Shown piece by piece: positions 9,801 to 18,377 of a stretch of DNA of 59,475 nt. Source of the stretch: an uncultured Clostridia bacterium (lineage in GTDB: Bacteria; Bacillota; Clostridia; Christensenellales; UBA3700); the NCBI GenBank assembly GCA_947037025.1, contig CAMQSU010000007.1:1-59475 (forward strand), written 5' to 3'. Numbering within the stretch: position 1 is the stretch's first letter; every line of letters begins with the position of its first letter. A program made the translations under genes and the position numbers. Below the pieces are notes generated by a model that did not search any database, was not told the origin of the DNA, and worked only from the letters and a program-made list of their open reading frames with translations.

Positions 9801-9962
9801 AGGCTTACCATTAGCAGTAGGTGGACCATCATAAAATGTAAAACACTCTTTCCCCTCATTTTTATCCACACTTTTCTCAAAAACCTTGTTCTCGCTCCAG
9901 AAGTTTAATACCTCTTTCTCACGAGAACAGAAATCCATACTAGAATCAACTTTTTTATACAT
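6849..9962 (-). CDS. ileS: Isoleucyl-tRNA synthetase, long type-2-like form
   Basis: Charges tRNA-Ile. 1037 residues with the HIGH signature in PPTANGKPHIGH (about residues 48-59), the editing domain (WTTTPWTLSSNVAL), GVSRERYWG, and the KMSKS loop as KMSKHKGN near residue 588. The C-terminus is the extended domain of eukaryote-like IleRS (TIGPKYGKILGDIKAYL, REGVARELTSKLQTMRK) and not the terminal zinc finger of type-1 enzymes. AGGAG precedes the ATG. I looked for a T-box leader in the 300 bp upstream and did not find one. Confidence 0.97.
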   Translation of the reverse strand: MYKKVDSSMDFCSREKEVLNFWSENKVFEKSVDKNEGKECFTFYDGPPTANGKPHIGHILTRVMKDLIPRYKTMKGYQVLRKAGWDTHGLPVELEVEKLLGIDGKGEIETYGIEPFIKKCKESVWKYQGEWERMSARVGYWVDMENPYVTYDDNYIESIWWALKKIADKDLMYKGHKILPYCPRCGTSLSSHEVAQGYQNIKEKTIFVKFPVKGAEGEFFLVWTTTPWTLSSNVALCMNPKENYVKIKANDEIYILAEALVASHFEEYEIIETKKGIEFEGMEYTPLYNLNDTKLKAYYVTCDKYVTLTDGSGIVHIAPAFGEDDANVGRRYNLPFLQMVDTAGKFVKAVGELAGMFCKDGDKHVIIDLKKRGLLFKDLMHEHSYPFCWRCDTPLIYYARSSWFIKMSEVKESLLKNNASVNWLPPAIGSGRMGNFLENVIDWGVSRERYWGTPLPIWVCEDCNHTHVIGSKEELRKLGGLDKDIELHRPYIDEVTIKCDKCGKQMHRTPEVLDCWFDSGSMPFAQWHYPFENKEIFDKQFPADFISEAVDQTRGWFYTLLAISTLLFEKAPFKNCIVLGHVNDKNGIKMSKHKGNVVDPWTVLDNQGADAVRWYFYNSSAPWLPSRFSSDNVSEGQRKFMGTLWNTYAFYVLYANIDKFDPTEYSIDKCKLSLMDKWIMSKLQTLVASIDADLNDYKITEASRDIAEFTDQLSNWYVRRCRDRFWGSEMTDDKIAAYQTLYTVLVTLSKVSAPFVPFVTEAIYSNLVRTFDEKAPISIHLCDFPMSDSKYINTALEADMEFAIKAVELGRSCRNTSNMKNRQPLSKLYIKADKTLSDDSTLEIISGELNIKMSCIIDDNSAFVGYELKPQLKTIGPKYGKILGDIKAYLSAVDANAVVVDLDTIGSHKAEIKGEVINFTRDDLLISTTSKEGLFSESNGGMTVTIDTNLSPQLIREGVARELTSKLQTMRKEAGFEVTDHIQVGYKACGMALEVLSNDNSITRDVLCDKIGEGEISGYSKDWDINGDKVTLFVKKI
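8616..8631 (-). promoter_or_regulatory. parS-like sequence inside ileS
   Basis: Read on the minus strand the site is TGTTTCACGTGAAAGG, which matches 14 of 16 positions of the general parS consensus TGTTTCACGTGAAACA. It lies in the codons for the conserved GVSRERYWG segment of IleRS, so protein constraint may explain part of the match. It shares its first 14 bases with the intergenic site at 51031-51046. Confidence 0.4.
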
Positions 9963-10154
9963 AAAACTCTCCTGTTCGATATTGTTATCTTAATTGTTAT
10001 ATTAATCATTATATAATCAATATATTTTACATTATATAGCCAAAAAAGTCAAGCAAATTAGCCACATATCACCCTAATATAGCAATTTCATAAAATTGCC
10101 TTGATTAAAAAACATAATTTGTAATATTGCTGTATATAAATCAATTATTAGCGA

Positions 10155-10195
10155 TAAAAAAAGCGATATACCCTGCTGTAAGCTGAATATATCGC
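10155..10195 (-). terminator. Intrinsic terminator of the exonuclease transcript
   Basis: An inverted repeat GCGATATA / TATATCGC (10163-10170 and 10188-10195) is followed on the minus strand by a run of seven T (complement of 10155-10161). It lies 80 bp past the stop codon of the exonuclease gene, between it and ileS. Confidence 0.75.
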
Positions 10196-10276
10196 ATTAT
10201 TCTATTTTGCTACTCTGCATCTAATCAACAAGATATCAGCAGATAAATTTTTAATTATACTTAACAACATTTAATG

Positions 10277-11332
10277 CTAGTCTTGATATACAAGCTTAGC
10301 CTTTCTCTCGCTAATTTCCCTTCTAATTCTATCGATACGCTCTTGGTTTTTAATTGCTTTGCGTTCTATCAAATATTCTTTAATTATGCTCTCATCATCA
10401 AATTTTTTCATATCTAACTCACCGATGATTTTCATAAAATCCTCATAGTTGATATTGATACATTTTTTATTATTTGATATGTCGCCATTAGATACATGAT
10501 AATCACTATCTAAGCTGTTAGTCGTATATCTTGCACCTAAGTTAACTATTTTTTGCAGTAGTGCACGAGTTATATCAATATCATCAAAATATATAACCTG
10601 ATCAACAGAAATTCTTTTTTTATATAGCACATTATCAGCATCAACATCATCCGCGTTTACACGATCCGTCTTAAACATGCTCATAAGTCTTCTTTTGCTG
10701 TTTTTGCTAGTCAATGATGGTGCTGTAGATACACAATTTGCAAGGGTGAATCCGATAATTTTACCACTTTCATTAACGCCCAAACTGCCCTCTAAAGCCT
10801 CCATAAGCTGATCAAAAGTCTTGTCACTATCCTTCATAATGTACTGCAATGTACACAGTGAAAGTCTTGCATCTTCATCTGCCCTGTGGTGCAAAAACTC
10901 TACATCCATTGCTGTTGCAATCTTATCAAGGCTCATAATATTTGGTGTATCAGTGTATGCGCTGTATAGCAATTGAGTATCAATATAAGTGAATGTATAT
11001 GAAGGCAGCGAGTTTACCTCACAAGCCGCATTAATACAAATAATATCATTATGTATAGCGTGTCCAATTACGATTGTATCAGGCGCGTTCATGATATCAC
11101 GAATACGCTCGTAGTTGTCAATAAATGGCGGTGCTTTTTTATATACTGATAATGGATAGGCTAACTTCACATGGAATGAAGCAGAAAAGTTTTTAGTTAT
11201 TGGCTTAACCAGAATATTGTTTTGCTCGATTATATTAAAGTTTTCGTCAGCTATAACGTACCCGAACTCACATAAATTACCATTGCCAAAACAACCGTCA
11301 GTACTTTCTATATCAAATGCTACATATCGCAT
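10277..11332 (-). CDS. DEDDh 3'-5' exonuclease domain protein
   Basis: A DnaQ/RNase T-type exonuclease domain fills the first half of this 351-residue protein. D7 and E9 of VAFDIEST are the first acidic pair, VIGHAIHND supplies the middle Asp, and HHRADEDARLS the final His and Asp. The C-terminal half (about residues 200-351) is charged and lysine-rich with no domain that I recognise. AAGGAG precedes the ATG. It may act on DNA or RNA ends; it is not a stand-alone PolC proofreading subunit by any feature that I can see. It lies 72 bp downstream of lacZ on the same strand. Confidence 0.85.
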   Translation of the reverse strand: MRYVAFDIESTDGCFGNGNLCEFGYVIADENFNIIEQNNILVKPITKNFSASFHVKLAYPLSVYKKAPPFIDNYERIRDIMNAPDTIVIGHAIHNDIICINAACEVNSLPSYTFTYIDTQLLYSAYTDTPNIMSLDKIATAMDVEFLHHRADEDARLSLCTLQYIMKDSDKTFDQLMEALEGSLGVNESGKIIGFTLANCVSTAPSLTSKNSKRRLMSMFKTDRVNADDVDADNVLYKKRISVDQVIYFDDIDITRALLQKIVNLGARYTTNSLDSDYHVSNGDISNNKKCININYEDFMKIIGELDMKKFDDESIIKEYLIERKAIKNQERIDRIRREISERKAKLVYQD

Positions 11333-11404
11333 ATTATATTGCTCCTTGCCCCTACTTTAACGAGGGAATCTAAATTACTGAAATTTATCAACTACCAATC
11401 TATT

Positions 11405-14400
11405 TTAATCTCTTTTGCTTTTTTCTAGCATAGGTCTAACATGGAAAGTAAAGCTAAGCGGATTTGATTTAGTCAAAACATATCTACCCTCAACTCTAGT
11501 ATCAGGTCCACAAGCATTACTACCAACACCACGCACAAAAGCGTCAATATTGACATTGTATTTGCCTGATGGAATGATATCTTCCTGATGCTTAGCCTTA
11601 GCCAAAGTCGCAAGACTAACTGGAGAAATACTAAAGTTAAACGGTTTTTCTACTGCTGTAAACGTTAAGCCTACACCATCGTCATTAGTCATAGTAAGCC
11701 ATCTTGTACCGCCACGATTGCCGTTATCCTGAGGCTTGATATAGTTTTCAAACATATCCGCCGCAGAGCTAGACCATATACCCATTACAGCATGATTATT
11801 CATATCGATATAATTTTCCGTATCGCCAAGACCGTAGTATTCCACATTGCATAGCGCATCAGGAACATCAACAGTCATACCAAACTTAGGCAAGTCTAAA
11901 CCTTTCCTAAGATTAGTTGTGATATTCGCATTAATTGTCATACATCCACATTCTGAAACGACGTAGTTAGTTACGACAGTTGCAAGAACTCTCTTACATG
12001 AGCAGATATTGTGGACAGTGCTAATTGTACCCGCACTTTCTTCGTAATTAAATCTAACTAGCTTGTAGCTAGACTTATCTAAACCTTTCTTCGTCCACTT
12101 TTTATTAATTTGCACATAGTTATCAATGCATGCTCTGTATATGTTACCCATAAAGCACATATTATCGTCATTGTGGCTATCAGACTTATTAATAAGCTGA
12201 ATGCCCTCTATTTTATAAGCATTGATAAGCCCAGTAACTTGTGACAGTGAAAAATTACCGCCGTTATTAAACTGCACCCTTAAGTTATCTCCCGTATTAA
12301 ATATTTTAGCTGGAGGACATACTATAATGTTAGGGATATTCTCTGACATAGTAATGTTATCATGATTAATAAGTTTACCTGTCTTTTTGTTAATGTAGGA
12401 TATGATAAGATGATTATCCGCCTCATCAATAAGTTCCATATTAGGACAAAGCATGTAATATTCACCTGCATTAAGTATCGCATCAACTACACCGCTAGCA
12501 GCTTCTACACCATTAACATAGTGAGCCCACTTAATATCCATGTAGCTACTATCTATAAAATAATGTTTGTTTACTATCTTAATGTATCTATTATCTACTT
12601 TAGTTGCAAGCATAGGACTATATGCTGCCCTCACAGACAACGCACCAGTATGGAAAGTACCATCAGGATATAATAGACCATCTACACAGAAATTTCCATC
12701 ATGTTTAGCTTCTCCATGGTCACCGCCATAAGTATACTTGTTATCGCAAGCAGGCATACGGCTATTTTCGTCATGAAGAATCGCATGATCTTTCCACTCC
12801 CATACAAACGCACCAAAGCAGCTATCTTTTTTGTTAATAATCTCCCAATACTTGTCAAGGTCACCAGGACCTACGCCCATAGCATGAGCATATTCACATA
12901 GCATGAATGGTTTATCATAAAATTTTGAGTCAAGAGTGCCCGCTGCGTACTTCTCTAGTTTCTCACTTGAAGTATACATTTCACTTATAACATCGTATGC
13001 AAATCTTTTAGTTCTAACTGCCGCCTCATAGTGAATAGGTATGTCAGAAAGCTCACGCAATTTATCATAGCAATAATCTTGACAGTTATATCCGCCAGCC
13101 TCATTTCCAAGCGACCACAAAACTACCGCAACAGAGTTCTTATCACGTGCGAACATGCGATAAACTCTATCCCAATAATGGTGAATCCAAATTTTGTTGT
13201 GACTGATGTTATTTATAGGGTTAATTCCTAAGGCAAAATTCATTCCATGTGTTTCAATATCTGCCTCATCAACAACATAGATACCGTGATGCTCACACAT
13301 CATGATGAATGTAGGATCAGGAGGATAATGCGACATACGAATAGCGTTAACGTTGCACTCCTTCATAGAGATAAGATCTTGCATATAATCATCGTAGTTC
13401 ATACAGAAGCCTTTCGCCTCATTCGTATCGTGATGATTTACACCCTTTAGCTTAATTGCCTTGTCATTAAATATAAGCACGTTGCCGCGTATAAATTCTC
13501 TTTTTAGACCAAAGTCACGCCTTACGCACATAGCAAGACCTGTGCTATCAATAAGCTCGATAGTCAAGTTATACAAATTAGGCACCTCGGCACTCCATTC
13601 TTTTGCGCCGTCAATCATAAGTCTAATTTTATCGCCACCGTTAACAGTTGCGCTATGTATCAATTTATCGCCATCTCTAAGTGTGTATATAAGGCTGTAT
13701 GGTGCAGATGATATAACATTGCAGCCAAGATATAACTCATATCTACTAGGAGTCATAGAGTTAGGCTCAATAACAAAGTCAGCAATGTAACTTTGTCTGT
13801 AATGAGTTAAATAAACATCTCTGAATATGCCGTTATGCCTAAACATGTCCTGACACTCAAGAAAAGTTCCGTTACACCACTTATAAACAAGACAAACTAT
13901 CTCATTGCTACCGACAACAAGGTATTTAGAAATATCAAACTCTGCAGTATTATGACTACCCTCGCTATAACCTACATACTCGCCATTAACGTGCAGCTCA
14001 AGGCATGAGCAAACTCCAAGGAAAGTTATAAGCTCATGCTCAGTGACTTCATCAAGCTCGATAAAACGAGTGTAAACAGCGACTGGAGTAGTCTTAGTTA
14101 CTCTAGGCGGACTTGCATTGATTTCATAACGCTGATTTACGTATACAGGACTTTCAATTCCGTCAAACTGCCAGCAAGAAGGAACCATCGTCCTACCAAA
14201 AGGAGTATCGCCAAGCTCAAGAATGTCAGGCATATCACGATAATCCTTAAAAAACTTGAATCCCCACTTACCGTTAAGCATAGTAATCATGTCACTATTA
14301 TAACGCTCAGAAAGATAGTCAGTGCTATTCATAGCCTCTAAACTTGCAAATGGAATATGATAACTTCTACCTTCTAGCTTGTTATCTTCAAAGATAGAAA

Positions 14401-14437
14401 ACTTATTAAAGTTTATATGATCAAACTTGTATTTCAT
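11405..14437 (-). CDS. lacZ: Beta-galactosidase, glycoside hydrolase family 2
   Basis: Hydrolyses beta-galactosides such as lactose. The 1010-residue length and domain order are those of LacZ: jelly-roll sugar-binding domain (SCWQFDG..SPVYVNQRY), immunoglobulin-like domain, TIM barrel, another beta domain and the C-terminal Bgal_small_N domain. The catalytic acid/base is E446 in WSLGNEAGGY; the nucleophile is E515 in MLCEYAHAMG. No signal peptide, so the enzyme is cytosolic. GGGGTG precedes the ATG. No lactose transporter or repressor lies next to it. The GH36-like gene at 16629 is the only other glycosidase homologue here. Confidence 0.96.
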   Translation of the reverse strand: MKYKFDHINFNKFSIFEDNKLEGRSYHIPFASLEAMNSTDYLSERYNSDMITMLNGKWGFKFFKDYRDMPDILELGDTPFGRTMVPSCWQFDGIESPVYVNQRYEINASPPRVTKTTPVAVYTRFIELDEVTEHELITFLGVCSCLELHVNGEYVGYSEGSHNTAEFDISKYLVVGSNEIVCLVYKWCNGTFLECQDMFRHNGIFRDVYLTHYRQSYIADFVIEPNSMTPSRYELYLGCNVISSAPYSLIYTLRDGDKLIHSATVNGGDKIRLMIDGAKEWSAEVPNLYNLTIELIDSTGLAMCVRRDFGLKREFIRGNVLIFNDKAIKLKGVNHHDTNEAKGFCMNYDDYMQDLISMKECNVNAIRMSHYPPDPTFIMMCEHHGIYVVDEADIETHGMNFALGINPINNISHNKIWIHHYWDRVYRMFARDKNSVAVVLWSLGNEAGGYNCQDYCYDKLRELSDIPIHYEAAVRTKRFAYDVISEMYTSSEKLEKYAAGTLDSKFYDKPFMLCEYAHAMGVGPGDLDKYWEIINKKDSCFGAFVWEWKDHAILHDENSRMPACDNKYTYGGDHGEAKHDGNFCVDGLLYPDGTFHTGALSVRAAYSPMLATKVDNRYIKIVNKHYFIDSSYMDIKWAHYVNGVEAASGVVDAILNAGEYYMLCPNMELIDEADNHLIISYINKKTGKLINHDNITMSENIPNIIVCPPAKIFNTGDNLRVQFNNGGNFSLSQVTGLINAYKIEGIQLINKSDSHNDDNMCFMGNIYRACIDNYVQINKKWTKKGLDKSSYKLVRFNYEESAGTISTVHNICSCKRVLATVVTNYVVSECGCMTINANITTNLRKGLDLPKFGMTVDVPDALCNVEYYGLGDTENYIDMNNHAVMGIWSSSAADMFENYIKPQDNGNRGGTRWLTMTNDDGVGLTFTAVEKPFNFSISPVSLATLAKAKHQEDIIPSGKYNVNIDAFVRGVGSNACGPDTRVEGRYVLTKSNPLSFTFHVRPMLEKSKRD

Positions 14438-14588
14438 TTATTCACCCCAAATCATAAAAGCAGATATGACAAACAAACCATAACGCTTAATAAAATATTA
14501 TATTAACAATTATAACACAATGTAAATTAAAATGCAAACCACTTTTGCAAATTAATTACTAAATTACTATCTTTTGTACAAAATTACA

Positions 14589-14957
14589 CTACTTAATTAT
14601 AGCACCAAAAGGAAATAAGCAAACTTTTAGAACTTTAACCCACTGATATAATAACGGCAAACCAAAGACTGACACAATTAATACAATCATGCTTATTAAA
14701 AAAAACGGCAATATAAGCCAGCCAACAACTAAAGTCCATAGCAAATTTAGCACTAAATGCCGTTCAATATTAATTGCCACTCGCCTTGATGAAGGTTTCC
14801 ACGAAACCCACGCTATTTTATAAACCTTAACGGCAAGCGGAAAACCTACAATAGTAAGTGCAAAAACCGTACCAATAAGTCCCCAAAAAATAGCGAGCCA
14901 AACACCGCCAATTATTTTCCAAAAAAAATTACCTATATAGGAAACAACATATTTCAT
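14589..14957 (-). CDS. YccF-domain small membrane protein
   Basis: About 122 residues from the ATG at 14957 (MKYVVSYIGNFFWKI). The pattern of two YccF-like repeats is clear: GVWLAIFWGLIGTVFALTIVGFPLAVKVYKIAW, then NLLWTLVVGWLILPFFLISMIVLIVSVFGLPLLYQWVKVLKVCLFPFG condensed, with the G(F/L)P motif and ending PFG. It is an inner-membrane protein of unknown function. A longer reading to 15026 is possible, but its extra 23 residues translate TGCA-rich palindromic DNA and no ribosome binding site supports either start, so the start is uncertain. Confidence 0.8.
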   Translation of the reverse strand: MKYVVSYIGNFFWKIIGGVWLAIFWGLIGTVFALTIVGFPLAVKVYKIAWVSWKPSSRRVAINIERHLVLNLLWTLVVGWLILPFFLISMIVLIVSVFGLPLLYQWVKVLKVCLFPFGAIIK

Positions 14958-14969
14958 GTTTTTATTTTG

Positions 14970-15025
14970 TGCAAAATGCAATAAAATATGCAAGTTTTTG
15001 CATATTTTTTGCAGTAAAATCTGCA
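14970..15025. promoter_or_regulatory. Cluster of phased TGCA palindromes in the yccF leader
   Basis: TGCA occurs at 14970, 14977, 14989, 14999, 15010 and 15022, mostly 10-12 bp apart. Two of them form a perfect hairpin with an 11-bp stem (AAAATATGCAA / TTGCATATTTT) at 14983-15008. The cluster lies directly upstream of the likely yccF start. It could be an operator for a protein binding one DNA face, or an RNA structure. Confidence 0.4.
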
Positions 15026-15187
15026 TTATTCATGATAAAATTTATTCATGATTTACATGTATTTAATGCGTTTTTTACGCAATATACTATATCATTTTTT
15101 TAATATTACTTTACTAATAAGCATATTAAAAACTGACAAATGCATATACAAAATAAAACAAAAAATTATTAAAAAAGCAAAAAAAAA

Positions 15188-15207
15188 GCACCAACCTAAG
15201 TTGGCAC
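15188..15207 (-). terminator. Intrinsic terminator of the rubrerythrin-perR transcript
   Basis: An 8-bp stem with G-T pairs (GTGCCAAC / GTTGGTGC on the minus strand) and a 4-nt loop, followed on the minus strand by a long T run. It lies 43 bp past the rubrerythrin stop codon. A TTTTTATT on the other side may allow bidirectional use. Confidence 0.85.
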
Positions 15208-15249
15208 TTTTTATTATAAATTTATCTATTTGATAAGATTATATATTTC

Positions 15250-15792
15250 TTACTTGAAGTAACGATTATATAATCCAGCAAAACCTTGACCATGTCTAGC
15301 TTCGTCTTTTGCCATCTCATGAACTGTGTCATGAACTGCATCGTAGTCAAGCTTTTTAGCAAGTTTAGCAAGCTCAAACTTACCAGCACAAGCGCCGTTC
15401 TCAGCGTCCATTCTCATCTTAAGATTAGTCTTAGTGCAGTTAGTTAAAACGTTACCTAGCATCTCAGCAAATTTAGCTGCGTGCTCAGCCTCTTCAAAAG
15501 CATATCTCTTGTAAGCTTCAGCGATTTCAGGGTAACCCTCTCTATCAGCTTGACGGCTCATAGCAAGATACATACCAACTTCCATACACTCGCCCTCGTA
15601 GTTAGCTGTAAGACCTTCTACAACTTCAGCATTTAAATCAGCTGCAAGACCTACAACGTGCTCAGTAGCCCATGATAAATCACCGCTCTGCTCAGCAAAC
15701 TTACTGCTATTAGCTTTACAAACTTTACAAGCTGCAGGTGCAGAATCACCCTCGTGTACATAACCACAAATTGAACATACAAATTTCTTCAT
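15250..15792 (-). CDS. Reverse rubrerythrin (rubredoxin domain first)
   Basis: A di-iron peroxidase of anaerobes. The usual rubrerythrin order is inverted: the rubredoxin-type FeCys4 site comes first (C6, C9, C22, C25 in VCSICGY and CKVCKAN), followed by the ferritin-like four-helix domain with carboxylate ligands ([44 protein letters not shown]). 180 residues. In Clostridium acetobutylicum the reverse rubrerythrins reduce peroxide and oxygen and are repressed by PerR; the perR-like gene here lies 50 bp upstream on the same strand. AAAGGAG precedes the ATG. Confidence 0.94.
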   Translation of the reverse strand: MKKFVCSICGYVHEGDSAPAACKVCKANSSKFAEQSGDLSWATEHVVGLAADLNAEVVEGLTANYEGECMEVGMYLAMSRQADREGYPEIAEAYKRYAFEEAEHAAKFAEMLGNVLTNCTKTNLKMRMDAENGACAGKFELAKLAKKLDYDAVHDTVHEMAKDEARHGQGFAGLYNRYFK

Positions 15793-15842
15793 TTTAATTT
15801 TCTCCTTTAATCACAAATTATTTTAATTATTTATTTATTGCT

Positions 15843-16238
15843 TCAAGCTAACTTGTTAACGTCAGAAAGCTTGTTACATTCTACACATAGCCCATGATAA
15901 ACGAGGCTAAATTCATCCACACAGAAGCCATCTAATTGACCTATGTGAATTACTGACTTGATATCATAAGGGCTAAAATCGACTACTGCACCGCACTCTC
16001 TACATACTAAGTGGGAATGAGTTTCAACATCAGCGTCATATCTATCCATCTCAAAAACCCCCTCAACTTTAGTAAGTTGACCGTTGCTTATGAGTTCTTT
16101 CAGGTTACGATAAACTGTACCCCTTGATATGCTAGGCAATATCTCTCTAGACTTCTCATAAATCCACTCAGCAGTGGGATGACTTTTTGTGCTGCAAAGC
16201 ACTTCATATACTACATCTCTGCGTTTTGATTTGTTCAT
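15843..16238 (-). CDS. perR: Fur-family regulator, PerR-like
   Basis: A metal-dependent repressor that senses peroxide. 131 residues from the ATG at 16238, 4 nt after GGGAGGT; a start 13 codons earlier lacks support. The winged helix carries SISRGTVYRNLKELI (about residues 37-51). The metal sites show HSHLVCRECG (H74, H76, C79, C82) and CVECNKL (C118, C121), the structural Zn(Cys)4 of the family. I call it PerR and not Fur or Zur from its pairing with the reverse rubrerythrin and its sequence style; the oxidisable histidine cannot be proved by eye. A Fur/PerR-type box lies upstream. Confidence 0.82.
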   Translation of the reverse strand: MNKSKRRDVVYEVLCSTKSHPTAEWIYEKSREILPSISRGTVYRNLKELISNGQLTKVEGVFEMDRYDADVETHSHLVCRECGAVVDFSPYDIKSVIHIGQLDGFCVDEFSLVYHGLCVECNKLSDVNKLA

Positions 16239-16628
16239 ACTGACCTCCCGTCTAGAAATTAAATTGAGAATGTTCACCTCTAATCAATACCTAAACCCAT
16301 TCATTCTAAAAAACTTAATAGGTGTATGAAAGTAGTAATCATTCTCAATTTATTATATGATATCATAAATTAATTAGTTTGTCAACAGTTTTTGATAAAT
16401 AATTTTAATTTGTGTAATTTAATGTAAAAATCGGAGATAATCAAATTATAAGCTATAAAATTATTGCAGATAAAGTAATATCTATAGAATATTGTAGCAC
16501 ACAAAAAGCTTATATACAATAGAAAAACAAACAATTTACATACAACTAACTATATATATACATACGTGTAAATATATAAATAATTATATATAGTTTAATC
16601 AATCATATACAATATAAGGAGAGCTAAA
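16239..16628. other. Divergent intergenic region between perR and the GH36-like gene
   Basis: 390 bp of very AT-rich DNA without a credible gene. It holds the Fur/PerR-type box at 16333-16347 and an 11-bp inverted repeat, AACTATATATA / TATATATAGTT, at 16548-16558 and 16585-16595, in front of the GH36-like gene. No other conserved element was seen. Confidence 0.6.
16333..16347. promoter_or_regulatory. Putative Fur/PerR box upstream of perR
   Basis: TAGTAATCATTCTCA matches 11 of 14 defined positions of the 7-1-7 Fur-family box TGATAATNATTATCA. A related half site TTGAGAATG lies at 16264-16272 in the opposite orientation, close to the perR start. This fits autoregulation of the perR-rubrerythrin transcript. 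The divergent GH36-like gene begins 280 bp away. Confidence 0.45.
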
Positions 16629-18287
16629 ATGGATCATTGTATAAAAGTTCAATACATTATAGATGGCAAATATTATGAGGACAACGGAAAATCACCCCTC
16701 TACCGACTGAATATTAATGAGGACAATAGCGGAGATATTACTATTGATATTGAAACGGATGTTGAGCTTGAAGATTTTCACATTAGCCTAACAATTGCGA
16801 ATGCAACTAATCAAAACTCATTATTTTACGCAAACGGATATCAAACGGAATCGCCATCAAACGAATACTTTGCTGAGGATTCTATGCCCAAAGCTAGCAG
16901 AATACTAACCCACTTTATGAATGCGACAGGTTGGAGTTACAAAAGCCCCACTGCCTGCCAAAAGCTAGCTAAGACAGGAGAATTTTACGGATATAATTTA
17001 TGTTATTATAGACAAAATTTTAGTGAATATATACATCTATACGGCAGCCTTGATGAGGTAACATCATATACAAAATTTACTGCTGACATGAATGCAGGCA
17101 ACCTAACATTCACAAGAGATTTCACGGGCAGCAAAATATCGTCTAATTGCAACATAATGAATATTGCAAGCATTAAAGGCGACTACAACCAAGTATTTGA
17201 CAAGTACTTTCAAAAGATACAAGCATTATCAAAAACGGCAAAGCGAAATGACAGCACAAATAATCTAGTATATTACAGCACTTACTCTCAGCACAAATCG
17301 CTAATACATGAGAAAATAATAATGAGCGAGTTTAACGCACTATCAAGCAGATACTATGACTGCAACACCTTAATGCTAGAGGAAGGCTATTGCAAATTTA
17401 ATACAGACTGGTGTCACATTGACAGTAAAAAAATTCCTAGCGGGATTAAAAGTCTAGTATCAAGACTGCATTATAGCGGAAAAAAAGCTGGTATCTGGCT
17501 AGCACCACTGCTCGTCCACCCAACAAGTAGAATTGCTAAAGAGCACATTGACTGGCTAATCAAAAAAGGCGAAACACCACTTATAATGTCACCGCATTGG
17601 GGCGGCTGTTACGCTTTAGATACAAACAACGAAAAAGCGGTTGAATATATCAAGAAGGTTATCAATACAATTATATCTGACTGGGGCTTTGACATTGTCA
17701 AGCTAGATAGTTTATACATTGCAGGAGCGATACCACACGGCGGCAAAACTAATAGTCAGCTAGACAGTGAACTAGTAGCAATGTTACGTACTGAGTTAAA
17801 AGACAAAATAATGATAGTATCAGGCAGCACAATCCCCGCATTGTACCACACCGCCGACTATGTAGATATAGCGCCACACCTAACAAATATTTGGGACGGA
17901 CTGCTTGCAAATATTGCGAGCCTAGAATATCCAACATCAAAGCACTGCGTACAAACAATGCTAACAAGAAGGTATTTAAAAGATAGAGTTTTCAAAATTG
18001 ACACACCTCTTGAGCTACGCAGCAACAAACGGTCACTTTCACTTGAAGGTGCGGCTAGCAGCCTGATTTGCACTCAACTATCAAACACAAGATCAATTGG
18101 ACATAGCTTAGATAAATTATCATCAGTAAAGTTAAATTCGCTTGATAAATTGCAAAGAATGCCTATCACTGGCGACATAAAAATTAACTATATAGAAAAC
18201 GATTGTATCAGAATAGATTACAAAGGCGAAGGCGCAAAACGCAAATATATATTAAATATGCAAGACCCAAAGCAGTCACATTCGTAA
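16629..18287 (+). CDS. GH36-like (clan GH-D) alpha-galactosidase homologue with altered catalytic site
   Basis: 552 residues: a short N-terminal beta region, then a TIM barrel of the GH36 type (FNTDWCHIDSKKIPSG, HYSGKKAGIWLAP, CYALDTNNEKAVEY, WGFDIVKLDSLYIAG) and a short C-terminal beta region. D360 in KLD is at the nucleophile position. In the acid/base segment (DYVDIAPHLTNIWD) the R-x-x-x-D pair known from Thermotoga GalA aligns to D413 and H417. The usual Asp is therefore missing and hydrolysis may be lost or changed. No signal peptide. AAGGAG precedes the ATG. One of few plus-strand genes here, alone in its transcript. Confidence 0.82.
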   Translation: MDHCIKVQYIIDGKYYEDNGKSPLYRLNINEDNSGDITIDIETDVELEDFHISLTIANATNQNSLFYANGYQTESPSNEYFAEDSMPKASRILTHFMNATGWSYKSPTACQKLAKTGEFYGYNLCYYRQNFSEYIHLYGSLDEVTSYTKFTADMNAGNLTFTRDFTGSKISSNCNIMNIASIKGDYNQVFDKYFQKIQALSKTAKRNDSTNNLVYYSTYSQHKSLIHEKIIMSEFNALSSRYYDCNTLMLEEGYCKFNTDWCHIDSKKIPSGIKSLVSRLHYSGKKAGIWLAPLLVHPTSRIAKEHIDWLIKKGETPLIMSPHWGGCYALDTNNEKAVEYIKKVINTIISDWGFDIVKLDSLYIAGAIPHGGKTNSQLDSELVAMLRTELKDKIMIVSGSTIPALYHTADYVDIAPHLTNIWDGLLANIASLEYPTSKHCVQTMLTRRYLKDRVFKIDTPLELRSNKRSLSLEGAASSLICTQLSNTRSIGHSLDKLSSVKLNSLDKLQRMPITGDIKINYIENDCIRIDYKGEGAKRKYILNMQDPKQSHS

Positions 18288-18377
18288 TTATAAAAATGTT
18301 TAATATTATAAAACATACTGCTTTAATAACTAAAATGCAATCAATTATTATTATTACAAATTACGTAATTGAAATAA

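Noticed and set aside
9963..10276. T-box leader for ileS
   Set aside because: No AGGGTGGNACCGCG-type sequence exists on the minus strand here; the only hairpin is the terminator of the exonuclease gene.
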